Of a stretch of 21,195 bases of DNA, positions 1 through 8,108 are shown piece by piece. The notes under the pieces were generated by a model. The model did not search any database. It was given only the letters and a program-made list of their open reading frames with translations, and was not told where the DNA came from. The stretch is taken from NCBI GenBank assembly GCA_937967955.1, contig CALBUB010000088.1, positions 1 through 21,195 on the forward strand, read 5' to 3'. Position numbers and translations under genes: made by a program. This stretch comes from an uncultured Bacillota bacterium (GTDB lineage: Bacteria > Bacillota > Clostridia > Tissierellales > Tepidimicrobiaceae). Each line of letters begins with the position of its first letter. Position 1 is the stretch's first letter.

Positions 1-414
1 ATTTGAATGTGCTTACTATGGTAAGGAAGTTGACTTCTAATATATTACTACATTATTGGAAACCTATTAGAAGGAGTCCCAACCTTTATTGCAGCTTGGG
101 GCATGTATATATTCCAGAGCTTATTCAATCTAGTTGTTACTTCCAACTCTGGTCAAGCAGCCTTAACAATGCCAATTATGGCTCCTTTATCTGATATAGT
201 AGGCATATCTAGACAAATTGCAGTATTATGCTATCAATTGGGAGCTGGCTTTGTAGATGCCTTTACACCAGTATCTGCCAGCTTAATAGGAATACTTGGG
301 GTTGCTAGAATAGACTGGAGTAAATGGGCTAAGTTCCAGATAAAGATGCAGGCTTTCTTCTTCTTGATTGGCTCCATAATTATATTTATAGCCGTATCCA
401 TTAATTTCCAATAA
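1..414 (+). pseudogene. YfcC-family transporter, 3' part, reading frame broken
   Basis: From base 34 to the stop at 412-414 one frame encodes a membrane-protein C-terminus. It contains NLLEGVPTFIAAWGMYIFQS, then a TSNSGQAALTMPIMAPLSD block, then YQLGAGFVDAFTPVSASLIG, and ends in a hydrophobic helix. These blocks are typical of the C-terminal half of YfcC/DcuC-like carriers, predicted secondary transporters of amino acids or C4-dicarboxylates in the cytoplasmic membrane. Upstream, the same frame has stops at 4-6, 22-24 and 31-33, although the family continues N-terminally. Pieces that look family-like lie in the other frames: NVLT in frame 3, YGKEVD in frame 2 and ILLHY in frame 3. I therefore read it as a decayed gene, or as one with sequence errors near the window edge. 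The substrate is unknown. Family identity is fairly sure; the pseudogene status is less so. Confidence 0.65.
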
Positions 415-444
415 AAAAGCTATCCCTTAGGGATAGCTTTTTTT
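413..444. terminator. Bidirectional intrinsic terminator
   Basis: GCTATCCC (419-426) pairs with GGGATAGC (430-437) around a TTA loop. It is flanked by six A on the left and seven T on the right, so it can work on both strands. It lies directly after the YfcC-like stop codon and four bases beyond the 3' end of the converging minus-strand gene, and serves both. Confidence 0.9.
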
Positions 445-448
445 ATTT

Positions 449-1039
449 TTATCTAGCAAGTATATTTATTATATCATCTATAGAAGAGTTTCTAGATATT
501 TCAAATTCTCCATATCTTAATTTTTTCTCTGTACCCGTTTCCTTTACCTTTTTTAAGAAGGCATCCTTACTTTCTACAAGTCCTTCAGATGTTAATATAT
601 TTCCAATATCTGGAGGTAGGGAACCTGCTGGAATATTTATAGTTACAGTTTCATTACTTTTATCCGACTCTTGAGTACCAGTTTCTTGGGCAACTTCTAC
701 ATCTTCCTCTTTATCTTCTTCCTTATTTTCTTCTTCCTTTTCTTCTGACTTTTCTTGGCTAGCTACTGGCTTGTCCCCATCCTCATCATTGGAAGCTTCT
801 TCTGTCTCTTTTTCTTCATCACTGGCAACTTCTTCATTATCAACAGCTTCCTCATCTTCAGTAGACTCTTCTACTGTTTCTAAAGATTGGGCTTGTAATT
901 CATCAATGGTTGATATGGCAAACAGTCCGTCCAATTTCCAATTTATTGTTAAAGCTATGGCAACTGCAATTCCTATCATTAATATGTAATCTATTCCATC
1001 GTATAATATGTCCTTTATCTTTTCTAGTAGATTTTTCAT
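449..1039 (-). CDS. Membrane-anchored protein with YceG/MltG-like N-terminal subdomain
   Basis: This protein of 196 residues has three parts. A basic N-terminus and one membrane helix (about residues 16-33, YILMIGIAVAIALTINW) are followed by a long Glu/Asp-rich linker (about 45-125). The last ~65 residues (VTINIPAGSLPPDIGNILTSEGL, then FEISRNSSIDDIINIL) resemble the LysM-like first subdomain of the YceG/MltG endolytic transglycosylase family. The catalytic lytic transglycosylase domain, with its essential Glu, is absent, so this is not an active MltG. It may be a wall-binding or scaffold protein outside the membrane; that role is inferred. ATG at 1039 is chosen over the in-frame GTG at 1048 because AGAGGTG (minus strand, 1052-1046) sits six bases before the ATG and overlaps the GTG. 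It is transcribed alone, away from rluA, and ends at the shared terminator. Confidence 0.8.
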   Translation of the reverse strand: MKNLLEKIKDILYDGIDYILMIGIAVAIALTINWKLDGLFAISTIDELQAQSLETVEESTEDEEAVDNEEVASDEEKETEEASNDEDGDKPVASQEKSEEKEEENKEEDKEEDVEVAQETGTQESDKSNETVTINIPAGSLPPDIGNILTSEGLVESKDAFLKKVKETGTEKKLRYGEFEISRNSSIDDIINILAR

Positions 1040-1094
1040 AACTTTCACCTCTTTGTTCTGTTAACATGGTTTACTAAAATATATTTTTCGTATA

Positions 1095-1132
1095 CTATAA
1101 TTATAGCACAGATCATATGATAAATTATAGCA
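1095..1132. promoter_or_regulatory. Divergent intergenic region with repeated -10-like boxes
   Basis: The 118-base gap between the divergent genes contains AATTATAGCA twice, at 1099-1108 and 1123-1132. On the minus strand each copy reads TATAAT preceded by TGC, so they look like two -10 boxes for the MltG-like gene. A plus-strand TATAAT lies at 1096-1101 within the palindrome CTATAATTATAG (1095-1106), and a second palindrome ATCATATGAT lies at 1112-1121. I find no convincing -35 on either strand, so exact promoters are uncertain. Confidence 0.3.
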
Positions 1133-1157
1133 TAAATAGAAAAAAGGTGGTAGGAAT

Positions 1158-2126
1158 TTGAAAGAGGTAATAATTAACAAAAACGATAGTGGCCAGAGGC
1201 TAGATAGATTTTTGAAAAAATATCTATCTGAAGCTTCCAAAGGTTTCATATATAAGATGCTTAGGAAAAAGAGAATAAAATTGAATAATAAAAAAGCACA
1301 GCCTAATACAATTATATGGGAAGGAGATACTATACAGTTTTATCTATCTGATGAAACTTTAGAGAAGTTTAGGCCTTCTAACCAAGTTCAAAAAAGCAGC
1401 CTAGTACCTAGGATAATATATGAAGATGAAAATATAATTTTGATAAACAAACCAGTGGGAGTACTGTCCCATTCAGCCAATAGGGAGTATGGCAACAATA
1501 TAGTGGACAGTATGGTTCACTATCTAGTTAAAAAGGGAGAATACAATCCTAGAATTGAGAAGACCTTTAAGCCTTCCATTTGCAATAGGTTAGATAGGAA
1601 TACCAGTGGTATAATAATAGGTGCAAAGAATTCTACAGCTTTAAGAGCTATGAACTGGGCTATTAAAGAAGGCCATGTCCATAGGTATTATAAGACTATA
1701 GTTAAGGGAAGAGTTAAGGAAGAAGGGCTAATTGAAGGCTATTTATGGAAGGATGAAAAATTGAATAAGGTAAAGGTATTAAAGGACGGAAAGGATAATT
1801 CAAAAAGGATATTAACAAGGCTTAAGGTATTGAAAGCAACCGATAGATATTCTTTACTTGAAATAGAACTTATCACAGGCAGGACCCATCAGATAAGAGC
1901 TCACCTGGCTTCTATAGGCCATCCCATAATAGGGGATGTAAAATATGGAGATAGGAATATAAATGAGTATTTTAGGAATGAATTTGGTTTGGAAAGCCAG
2001 TTTCTCCATGCCTATAAAGTAGAGTTTTCAAAATTAGAAACACCTTTGGCATATTTAAATGGAAAAGTCTTTATTGCCAGTCCAAAGGATAAATTCCTAA
2101 AGATTGAGGAGGAATTGTTTGGCTAA
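1158..2126 (+). CDS. RluA-family 23S rRNA-type pseudouridine synthase
   Basis: This 322-residue protein converts uridine to pseudouridine in structured RNA, most likely large-subunit rRNA, in the cytoplasm. Residues 1-65 form an S4 RNA-binding domain (GQRLDRFLKKYLS, then an RKKRIKLNNKKA-type loop). Residues from about 85 form the PseudoU_synth_2 catalytic domain. This opens with YEDENIILINKPVGVLSH and contains RLDRNTSG, in which D146 is the expected catalytic aspartate. The later block LITGRTHQIRAHLASIGHPI is the classic RluA/C/D motif. The length fits RluC/RluD-type enzymes, but the modified site cannot be assigned. The TTG start at 1158 is supported by AAGGTGG (1144-1150) seven bases upstream. 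It is the first gene of the long plus-strand run, with 21 bases to the next start. Confidence 0.92.
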   Translation: MKEVIINKNDSGQRLDRFLKKYLSEASKGFIYKMLRKKRIKLNNKKAQPNTIIWEGDTIQFYLSDETLEKFRPSNQVQKSSLVPRIIYEDENIILINKPVGVLSHSANREYGNNIVDSMVHYLVKKGEYNPRIEKTFKPSICNRLDRNTSGIIIGAKNSTALRAMNWAIKEGHVHRYYKTIVKGRVKEEGLIEGYLWKDEKLNKVKVLKDGKDNSKRILTRLKVLKATDRYSLLEIELITGRTHQIRAHLASIGHPIIGDVKYGDRNINEYFRNEFGLESQFLHAYKVEFSKLETPLAYLNGKVFIASPKDKFLKIEEELFG

Positions 2127-2147
2127 TAAATGTTGGGGGGTAGTGTT

Positions 2148-3797
2148 ATGGTAGCTAAGATGACAGTCTATGTAGAAGGTGTAGGAAAGATAGAACTTGA
2201 AAAGGGGGCAAGCCTTGAAGAAGTATCAAAACAGGCCTTCGGCAGCAATTATAAAGAGTATTTAGGGGCTAGGATAAACAATGAAGTATTCCATCTACAA
2301 AAGGAGGCAAAGGAAAACTCCTATATTAAATTCTTAGATTTAAAAACTGAGGATGGATATAGGATTTATACAAGGACCATTTCCCTAGTATTTATTTTAG
2401 CTTGTAGGGAGCTGTTTCCTGAAGAAACTGTAACTATAGAGCAGTTTCTAGGAAATGGTTTATATGCTGAGTTTCAAGGGGAGAAGAATTTAGGATATTC
2501 TGATATAAACAAGATAAAGAAAACTATGAGGAAGATAATAGATAAAGACCTGCCCATCCGCCGAGAGACCGTATCCTATGAAGAGGCCCTAGATTTATTT
2601 GAAAAAAATGGCCATTACGATAAGATAAGGCTTTATAAGACATTAAATAGGGAAAAAATCCAAGTATATAGAGTTGGGGATTATGTAAATAGTTTCCACG
2701 GCTATATAGCTCCTTCTACAGGCTATGTAAAACACTTTGATTTAAAATATTACCATCCAGGAGTTATAATTCTATTCCCAACTGGAGATAGTAAAAATAC
2801 TATACCAGAGTTTAAAGAGCAAAAGAAATTGGCCAAAGTATTTGATGAGGCAAGTAGATGGGCAGATATATTAGACTTAGGCTTTGTAGGTTCCTTGAAT
2901 GAAAAGATACAAAGTGGAGAAATAGAAGAAGTAATAAAAGTAAATGAAGCCCTACATGAGAAGAAGATAGCTAATATTGCTGATTTAATATGTGAAGATG
3001 ACAATATAAAGGTGATACTAATAGCAGGGCCATCTTCCTCTGGAAAGACTACTTTTTCCAAAAGGCTGGCAGTCCACTTAACGGTAAATGGCAAAAGGCC
3101 TATAACCATATCTTTAGATGATTATTTTGTGGACAGGGAAAAGACCCCATTAAATGATAAGGGAGAATATGATTTTGAATCTATAGATGCTATAGATTTA
3201 AAACTATTAAATGAAGACCTATTAAAACTATTAGAAGGAGAAGAAATAGAATTACCTAGATTCAACTTTATTACAGGAAAAAGGGAAATGTCAGGTATAA
3301 GGGTAAAGCTAGATAAGGACCATCCAATTATACTGGAAGGTATACACGGTCTTAATCCAAGGCTTACTACCTACATACCTGAAAAGAACAAGTTTAAGAT
3401 ATATGTTTCAGCCCTTACTCAGCTTAATATTGATGCCCATAACAGGATTTCAACTACTGATACTAGGCTTATAAGAAGGATGGTAAGGGACAATAAATTT
3501 AGAGGCAATGACGTATTTAGGACTTTCCAGATGTGGAAAGGAGTTGTGGAAGGGGAAGGGATAAACATATTCCCATACCAGGAAGAAGCAGATATTATGT
3601 TTAATAGCGCTTTAGTTTATGAATTGTCTGTACTTAAAAAGTATGCAGTCCCCCTTCTAGAAAAAGTAGATAACACTAGCCCCTATTATTCAGAAAGCAA
3701 GAGGCTATTAAAGTTTTTAAAATATTTTGTACCAATAGAGGATGAAAGGGCTATACCAGGAAATTCCATATTAAGGGAATTTATCGGGGGTATATAA
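2148..3797 (+). CDS. Uridine kinase-like nucleoside kinase with N-terminal TGS/ThrRS-like domains
   Basis: The protein has 549 residues. About 1-60 is a TGS domain (VYVEGVGKIELEKGASLEEV), and about 65-230 resembles the second additional domain of threonyl-tRNA synthetase (ACRELFPEETVTIEQFLGNG). From about 285 comes a phosphoribulokinase/uridine kinase domain with Walker A GPSSSGKT (294-301) and the SLDDYF motif around D324. The family is widespread in Firmicutes and is expected to phosphorylate uridine/cytidine-like nucleosides with ATP or GTP; the true substrate is not settled by sequence. The zinc-type HxxxH signature of the synthetase editing domain is not present, so editing activity is unlikely. 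ATG at 2148 is preferred to the in-frame ATG at 2130 because the GGGGGG ribosome site (2135-2140) lies seven bases before it. It sits between rluA and nagZ in the same run. Confidence 0.85.
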   Translation: MVAKMTVYVEGVGKIELEKGASLEEVSKQAFGSNYKEYLGARINNEVFHLQKEAKENSYIKFLDLKTEDGYRIYTRTISLVFILACRELFPEETVTIEQFLGNGLYAEFQGEKNLGYSDINKIKKTMRKIIDKDLPIRRETVSYEEALDLFEKNGHYDKIRLYKTLNREKIQVYRVGDYVNSFHGYIAPSTGYVKHFDLKYYHPGVIILFPTGDSKNTIPEFKEQKKLAKVFDEASRWADILDLGFVGSLNEKIQSGEIEEVIKVNEALHEKKIANIADLICEDDNIKVILIAGPSSSGKTTFSKRLAVHLTVNGKRPITISLDDYFVDREKTPLNDKGEYDFESIDAIDLKLLNEDLLKLLEGEEIELPRFNFITGKREMSGIRVKLDKDHPIILEGIHGLNPRLTTYIPEKNKFKIYVSALTQLNIDAHNRISTTDTRLIRRMVRDNKFRGNDVFRTFQMWKGVVEGEGINIFPYQEEADIMFNSALVYELSVLKKYAVPLLEKVDNTSPYYSESKRLLKFLKYFVPIEDERAIPGNSILREFIGGI

Positions 3798-3820
3798 ACT
3801 GAAAGGAACGGAGGAAAACT

Positions 3821-5050
3821 GTGTTTAAGAAAACTTTAACCCTAATTTTAATAGGAGTACTACTATTTTTAAGTGGCTGTAAGAGTAAGGAAGAAGGGCT
3901 TATTGTTGATGAAAACAATAAGGCTTCCGATGAAATTGTAGAAGAGGAAGAAATAGATGAGATACAAAAGTTAATAGATGGTATGACTATTGATGAAAAA
4001 ATAGGCCAGCTGTTCATATTTGGCTTTGATGGGACACAGGTAGATGAAAATGTAATAAAAGCTATAGAAGAATACCATGTAGGCGGCTTTATATTCTTTA
4101 AGGACAATATAGTAGATGCAGAGCAGACTGTAAGCCTTCTTAATACTCTAAAGGATATAAATGCTTCTAACAGGCTGCCTTTGTTTTTAACAGTAGATGA
4201 AGAAGGGGGTATTGTAACAAGGCTCTCTGATATATATTTAGCCCTTCCTTCTGCCAGGACCATTGGAGATATAGATAATGGACAGCTTTCCTTAGAGTAT
4301 GGTAGACTGCTAGGTGAAAGGGTAAGTGAGTTAGGCTTTAATATGAACTTTGCTCCTGTGTTAGATGTAAACTCTAATCCTAACAATCCAGTAATAGGGA
4401 AAAGGGCCTTTGGTACAGAAGTAGATACAGTAGTAAAACACGGTCTAAAAGTTATGGAAGGCATTAACTCTACAAATGTCATAGCAGTAGCAAAGCATTT
4501 TCCAGGCCATGGAGATACAAGTACTGACTCCCATATTGGCCTTCCTGTAATAGATAAGAGTATGGAAGAAATGGAAAACTTGGAATTAGTGCCTTTTAAA
4601 AGGGCTATTGAAAAAGGCTTAGATACTATTATGGTTGCCCATATACTCTTTCCCCAATTGGATGGAAAAAATCCTGCAACCCTTTCCCATAAGTTGATTA
4701 CAGGGCTTCTTAGGGAAAAATTAGCCTTTGATGGGGTAGTAATTTCTGATGATATGACTATGGGAGCCATTACAGAAAACTATACTATTGAAGAAGCAGC
4801 CTATAAGTTTCTTAAAGCTGGTGGAGATATATTATTAATATGTCATGGTTATGAAAATCAACAAAAGGCTTTAAACAAAATAAAAGAAGAAGTAGAAAAG
4901 GGAAACATAACTGAAAAAGAATTAGATGAAAAGGTCTATAGGATTATAAAGCTTAAGAGGAAATACGCTTTAGAGGATAGACCAGTAGAATATTATGATG
5001 TATCCAATGTAAATTCTCATATAGAAGAATTCCTTGATAAAATTAGATAA
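3821..5050 (+). CDS. nagZ: Beta-N-acetylhexosaminidase lipoprotein (GH3, NagZ-type)
   Basis: This 409-residue enzyme should remove terminal N-acetylglucosamine from muropeptides or peptidoglycan outside the membrane. The N-terminus is a lipoprotein signal ending in LSGC, with C20 as the lipidated cysteine, then an acidic spacer to about residue 47. The GH3 barrel follows. It contains GGFIFFKDNI, the KHFPGHG motif starting at K225 with the Asp-Ser-His triplet D236-H238 that marks NagZ acid/base chemistry, and ISDDMTMGA, where D310/D311 hold the likely nucleophile. GTG at 3821 follows GGAGG (3810-3814) with six bases between. The second domain of large GH3 enzymes is not apparent; about 400 residues is usual for single-domain NagZ. 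Lipidation matches surface-anchored Gram-positive homologues. It lies 16 bases upstream of addB. Confidence 0.93.
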   Translation: MFKKTLTLILIGVLLFLSGCKSKEEGLIVDENNKASDEIVEEEEIDEIQKLIDGMTIDEKIGQLFIFGFDGTQVDENVIKAIEEYHVGGFIFFKDNIVDAEQTVSLLNTLKDINASNRLPLFLTVDEEGGIVTRLSDIYLALPSARTIGDIDNGQLSLEYGRLLGERVSELGFNMNFAPVLDVNSNPNNPVIGKRAFGTEVDTVVKHGLKVMEGINSTNVIAVAKHFPGHGDTSTDSHIGLPVIDKSMEEMENLELVPFKRAIEKGLDTIMVAHILFPQLDGKNPATLSHKLITGLLREKLAFDGVVISDDMTMGAITENYTIEEAAYKFLKAGGDILLICHGYENQQKALNKIKEEVEKGNITEKELDEKVYRIIKLKRKYALEDRPVEYYDVSNVNSHIEEFLDKIR

Positions 5051-5066
5051 CAGGAGTTGTTAGCTT

Positions 5067-8000
5067 ATGGAAAGGCTAGTCTATTTAGGGCCATATAATA
5101 GCAGTAAATCTGATGAGCTCTTTAATAGGGCAGTAGAATATTTAAAAGAAAATAAGGGCCATAAATTTTATTATATACTGCCCAATGGGAACCTATTAGT
5201 AAAATACAGGCAGAAGTTTATTGATAAGGTTGAACACACTTTTGATATCAACCTTTTTACCTTTGATAATATAGTAGACAAGCTACTGCAGGATAGCTAC
5301 TATGTAAGTATAGATGATGAAACAAAGGAAGGCTTACTGGCAAAAATAGTGGAAGAATTAAGGGAAAAGGGGCTTATACCCTATTATGAAGAAATTTCCC
5401 ATAAGAGGGGCTTTATCCGAGCAGTCTCTAGTATAATTGGACAGCTTAAAAGATCCCTTATAAGTCCAGAAAAATATTTGGCTAAATGTCCTAAAGCAGC
5501 TTTTTTTAAGGAAATAGGTTTTATATATAAGGAGTATGAAAAGAAATTAGGTGAACTGAAAGTTTTAGATAGGGAAGAAGGCTACATAAAGAGTTTAGAA
5601 TTTTTAAGGCAGGACAATAGCTTTTTTGATGGCTTAGATTTTGTAGTAATAGACTATTTCTTTGAATTTAGGCCCCAGGAGATTGAACTACTTAAGGAAT
5701 TGACTAAAGTCAATTGCTCCATATATGTAAATATGCCCTTTAATAGGGCTGAAAATTTTAGTACTTTTAATAGGACTTTAGCTTTATTAAAGGAAATGGG
5801 CTTTTCTATAGTCAAGGAAGAAGAGGGAAGGAAGGACTATTTTACTGAATTAGCAAATTTACTATTTACTGAAGGGGAAGAAAAGTTAGCCCATAATTCC
5901 AACATCCATCTTATAAAGGCTTCTAGTACTTATTTGGAGATAAAGAAAATTTGTGAAGAGATAAAGAGGGTCCATTCAAAGGGAGTAAAGTTGGAGGATA
6001 TGGCTATAGTATTAGCCAGTCCTGATAGGTATAAGGATAGGCTATTCCAGGTATTTGAAGAGGAAGGCATCCCCTTAGCCTTAAGTAAGGAGACAAGCCT
6101 TATAGAGCTTCCTTTAATAAAGGAATTTGTTCAGCTGTTGGAAGTTAAGAAAAACCAGATGGATAAAAGCAGTATCATAAATAGGATAAAAAGCAATTTC
6201 TTTCCCTTATGTAGTAGGGATATGAGGGAGGCTATAGAGTATATATTAAGGAAGGAAGATATTAACTCCCCCTTAAAAGCTGAAACAGATAGGCTACTAG
6301 CCCTTATTGAAGAAGAAAACAACAGTATACCAGCTAAAGGTAGGCCGGAAGAGCTGGTTAACTCCCTTATGACATTTATAAGAGAGTATAATGTACCAGG
6401 AAGAATAGTAGATATTTACAATTCAATAGGAGATTACAATTTGCTTAATAGGGATTTTACAGCCTTAAGTAAACTTAAGGAGATATTAGGCAAAATAGAA
6501 AAGTTTGCCTCCATTATATATGAGGAAATATCCTTTGAGGCTTTTTTAGCCCTATTGGAAAGCTATTTGGAAAAGGAAACTATAGTGGAAATTGAAGGGA
6601 ATATGGCTGGAATAAGCGTATTAACCCCTGCTATAGTTAGGGGACAAAGGTTTAAAGTCTTATTCGTTATGGGCCTTTCCCAGGGAGATTATCCTGCTAT
6701 TGGCTCTGATAATTTCTTCTTCCAGGAGAAGAATATAAAGGCCCTAAAGGATATAGGTGTTGATGTTAAAAACTACTATGAAGTATTAGACAAGGAAGCC
6801 TTAATATTTTCCATCATAATTTCCTCTTGTTTAGAAAAACTGTATCTGTCCTACTCCCAGGCTTCTACGGAAGATGAAGAAGCAATACCTTCTATGTTTT
6901 TAGATGAATTGCTTAACAGACTCCAAGGAAAAGTAGATAAGAAAACAGTAAATATGGACTACCTAATAAAGGATGATTTGACTAACATAACTACCAAAGA
7001 GGAATTAGCCAGATATATTTTAAATAGATATCAAGAAGGCCAGTGTGAAGAAGAACTGTTCCATATGTATAATCATTTAGATAGTAATAAGCTTAAGGAA
7101 ATAAACCAGATTATCACTTGTGAAATAGAAAGAAATAGGGCTGACTTTAATGAATACAAGGGCCTTATTGGAGATGAAGAAATTAAAAAGGATATGGAAA
7201 AGCTCCATAAGGACAAAGTTTATTCCATTAGCTATCTAGAAGCCTATGGCAAGTGTCCTTATTATTTCCTCATGAACAATATACTCCAGGTAGATAAGAT
7301 GGAGAGGGAGTTGGAGGCTTTTACCCCTTTAGATAGAGGGGCTATTAACCATGAGGTATTGGAAGAGTACTACACTACTTTTAGAAAGCAGATAGAAGAC
7401 CATATACTAGGGAAAGGAGAATTTGACCCAGATAAAACTTATGACTTTATACTGGCAAGGGTAAAGGAAAAGATGGAAGCTATTGCTGGTAATGTTTCTT
7501 CTCCAGTATGGAAGCTAAGGCTTGAAAACAATGCAGAAAATTTATTGGAGTTTATAAAGAAAGATTTAGAAAGACTTACTAAGGCAAAGGAAAAAGTATT
7601 GCCTTATGCTTTTGAAGTTACTTTTGGAAAGAATGAGGCTTTTGTAATTGAAGTAGGAGAAAAGGAGATTTCTTTTACTGGCATCATAGATAGGCTGGAT
7701 AAATATGTAGATGAGGATAAGTATATATTAATCGACTACAAGAACTCCTCAGGTGGAGTAAAAGATATATCCCAGATGGAAGCTGGGCTATCTTTACAAA
7801 TGCCCTTATATATCATGTCCCAGCAGGATAAGAATATAGTGGCTGCCCTATATGGAGTAATATCTAGTAAAGAATTTAAGGCTGCTTTAGGCAAGAGAAA
7901 AGAAACTAGTTTTATATCAGCAAGAAACAAAGGAGCTTTATATGAAGAAGAATTAAAGGAGCTTTTTAGCATAACTAAAGAGCATATTAAGTCCTATATA

Positions 8001-8108
8001 GCTTCTATACTAGCAGGGGATTTTTCTATAAAGCCTAAGGAGTGTTCAAATTATTGCATATATAAGGACATATGTAGATATAAGGATACATTGGAGGTAG
8101 AAGTATGA
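5067..8108 (+). CDS. addB: AddB subunit of AddAB helicase-nuclease
   Basis: This 1013-residue subunit acts with AddA in processing double-strand DNA ends for RecA-dependent recombination, the Firmicute counterpart of RecBCD. The long N-terminal part is an inactivated helicase-like scaffold. The C-terminal third is a PD-(D/E)XK nuclease: H762 in NHEVLEEYY, D875 in GIIDRLDKY, and D890/K892 in LIDYKN. Four cysteines (C730 in KCPYYF; C993, C997 and C1003 near the C-terminus) form the iron staple expected in AddB, although the first C-terminal pair has three residues between them rather than the usual two. The nucleotide-binding loop reads GPYNSSKS (8-15), so the canonical Walker A glycine is replaced. 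ATG at 5067 follows AGGAG. It is somewhat shorter than the ~1160 residues of Bacillus AddB. Its stop overlaps the addA start as ATGA. Confidence 0.93.
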   Translation: MERLVYLGPYNSSKSDELFNRAVEYLKENKGHKFYYILPNGNLLVKYRQKFIDKVEHTFDINLFTFDNIVDKLLQDSYYVSIDDETKEGLLAKIVEELREKGLIPYYEEISHKRGFIRAVSSIIGQLKRSLISPEKYLAKCPKAAFFKEIGFIYKEYEKKLGELKVLDREEGYIKSLEFLRQDNSFFDGLDFVVIDYFFEFRPQEIELLKELTKVNCSIYVNMPFNRAENFSTFNRTLALLKEMGFSIVKEEEGRKDYFTELANLLFTEGEEKLAHNSNIHLIKASSTYLEIKKICEEIKRVHSKGVKLEDMAIVLASPDRYKDRLFQVFEEEGIPLALSKETSLIELPLIKEFVQLLEVKKNQMDKSSIINRIKSNFFPLCSRDMREAIEYILRKEDINSPLKAETDRLLALIEEENNSIPAKGRPEELVNSLMTFIREYNVPGRIVDIYNSIGDYNLLNRDFTALSKLKEILGKIEKFASIIYEEISFEAFLALLESYLEKETIVEIEGNMAGISVLTPAIVRGQRFKVLFVMGLSQGDYPAIGSDNFFFQEKNIKALKDIGVDVKNYYEVLDKEALIFSIIISSCLEKLYLSYSQASTEDEEAIPSMFLDELLNRLQGKVDKKTVNMDYLIKDDLTNITTKEELARYILNRYQEGQCEEELFHMYNHLDSNKLKEINQIITCEIERNRADFNEYKGLIGDEEIKKDMEKLHKDKVYSISYLEAYGKCPYYFLMNNILQVDKMERELEAFTPLDRGAINHEVLEEYYTTFRKQIEDHILGKGEFDPDKTYDFILARVKEKMEAIAGNVSSPVWKLRLENNAENLLEFIKKDLERLTKAKEKVLPYAFEVTFGKNEAFVIEVGEKEISFTGIIDRLDKYVDEDKYILIDYKNSSGGVKDISQMEAGLSLQMPLYIMSQQDKNIVAALYGVISSKEFKAALGKRKETSFISARNKGALYEEELKELFSITKEHIKSYIASILAGDFSIKPKECSNYCIYKDICRYKDTLEVEV

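Noticed and set aside
3..194. 63-codon frame at the left edge
   Set aside because: It is another frame of the YfcC-like gene, with no family resemblance after about base 57; only its first part may be a frameshifted remnant.
771..989. Serine-rich plus-strand open frame
   Set aside because: It is antisense to the Glu/Asp-rich linker of the minus-strand MltG-like protein; GAA/GAT codons read in reverse give Ser/Phe runs.
1040..1048. GTG start giving three extra residues for the MltG-like protein
   Set aside because: The GTG overlaps its own ribosome binding site, whereas the ATG at 1039 has correct spacing.
3781..4770. Long minus-strand open frame of 329 codons opposite nagZ
   Set aside because: It is serine/proline-rich without domain features, and lies opposite a gene with clear GH3 motifs; it is a shadow of nagZ codon usage.
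7254..8057. Cas4-like nuclease suggesting a CRISPR or defence locus
   Set aside because: The cysteine-flanked nuclease belongs to AddB in an intact addBA pair; no repeats, spacers or cas genes are present.
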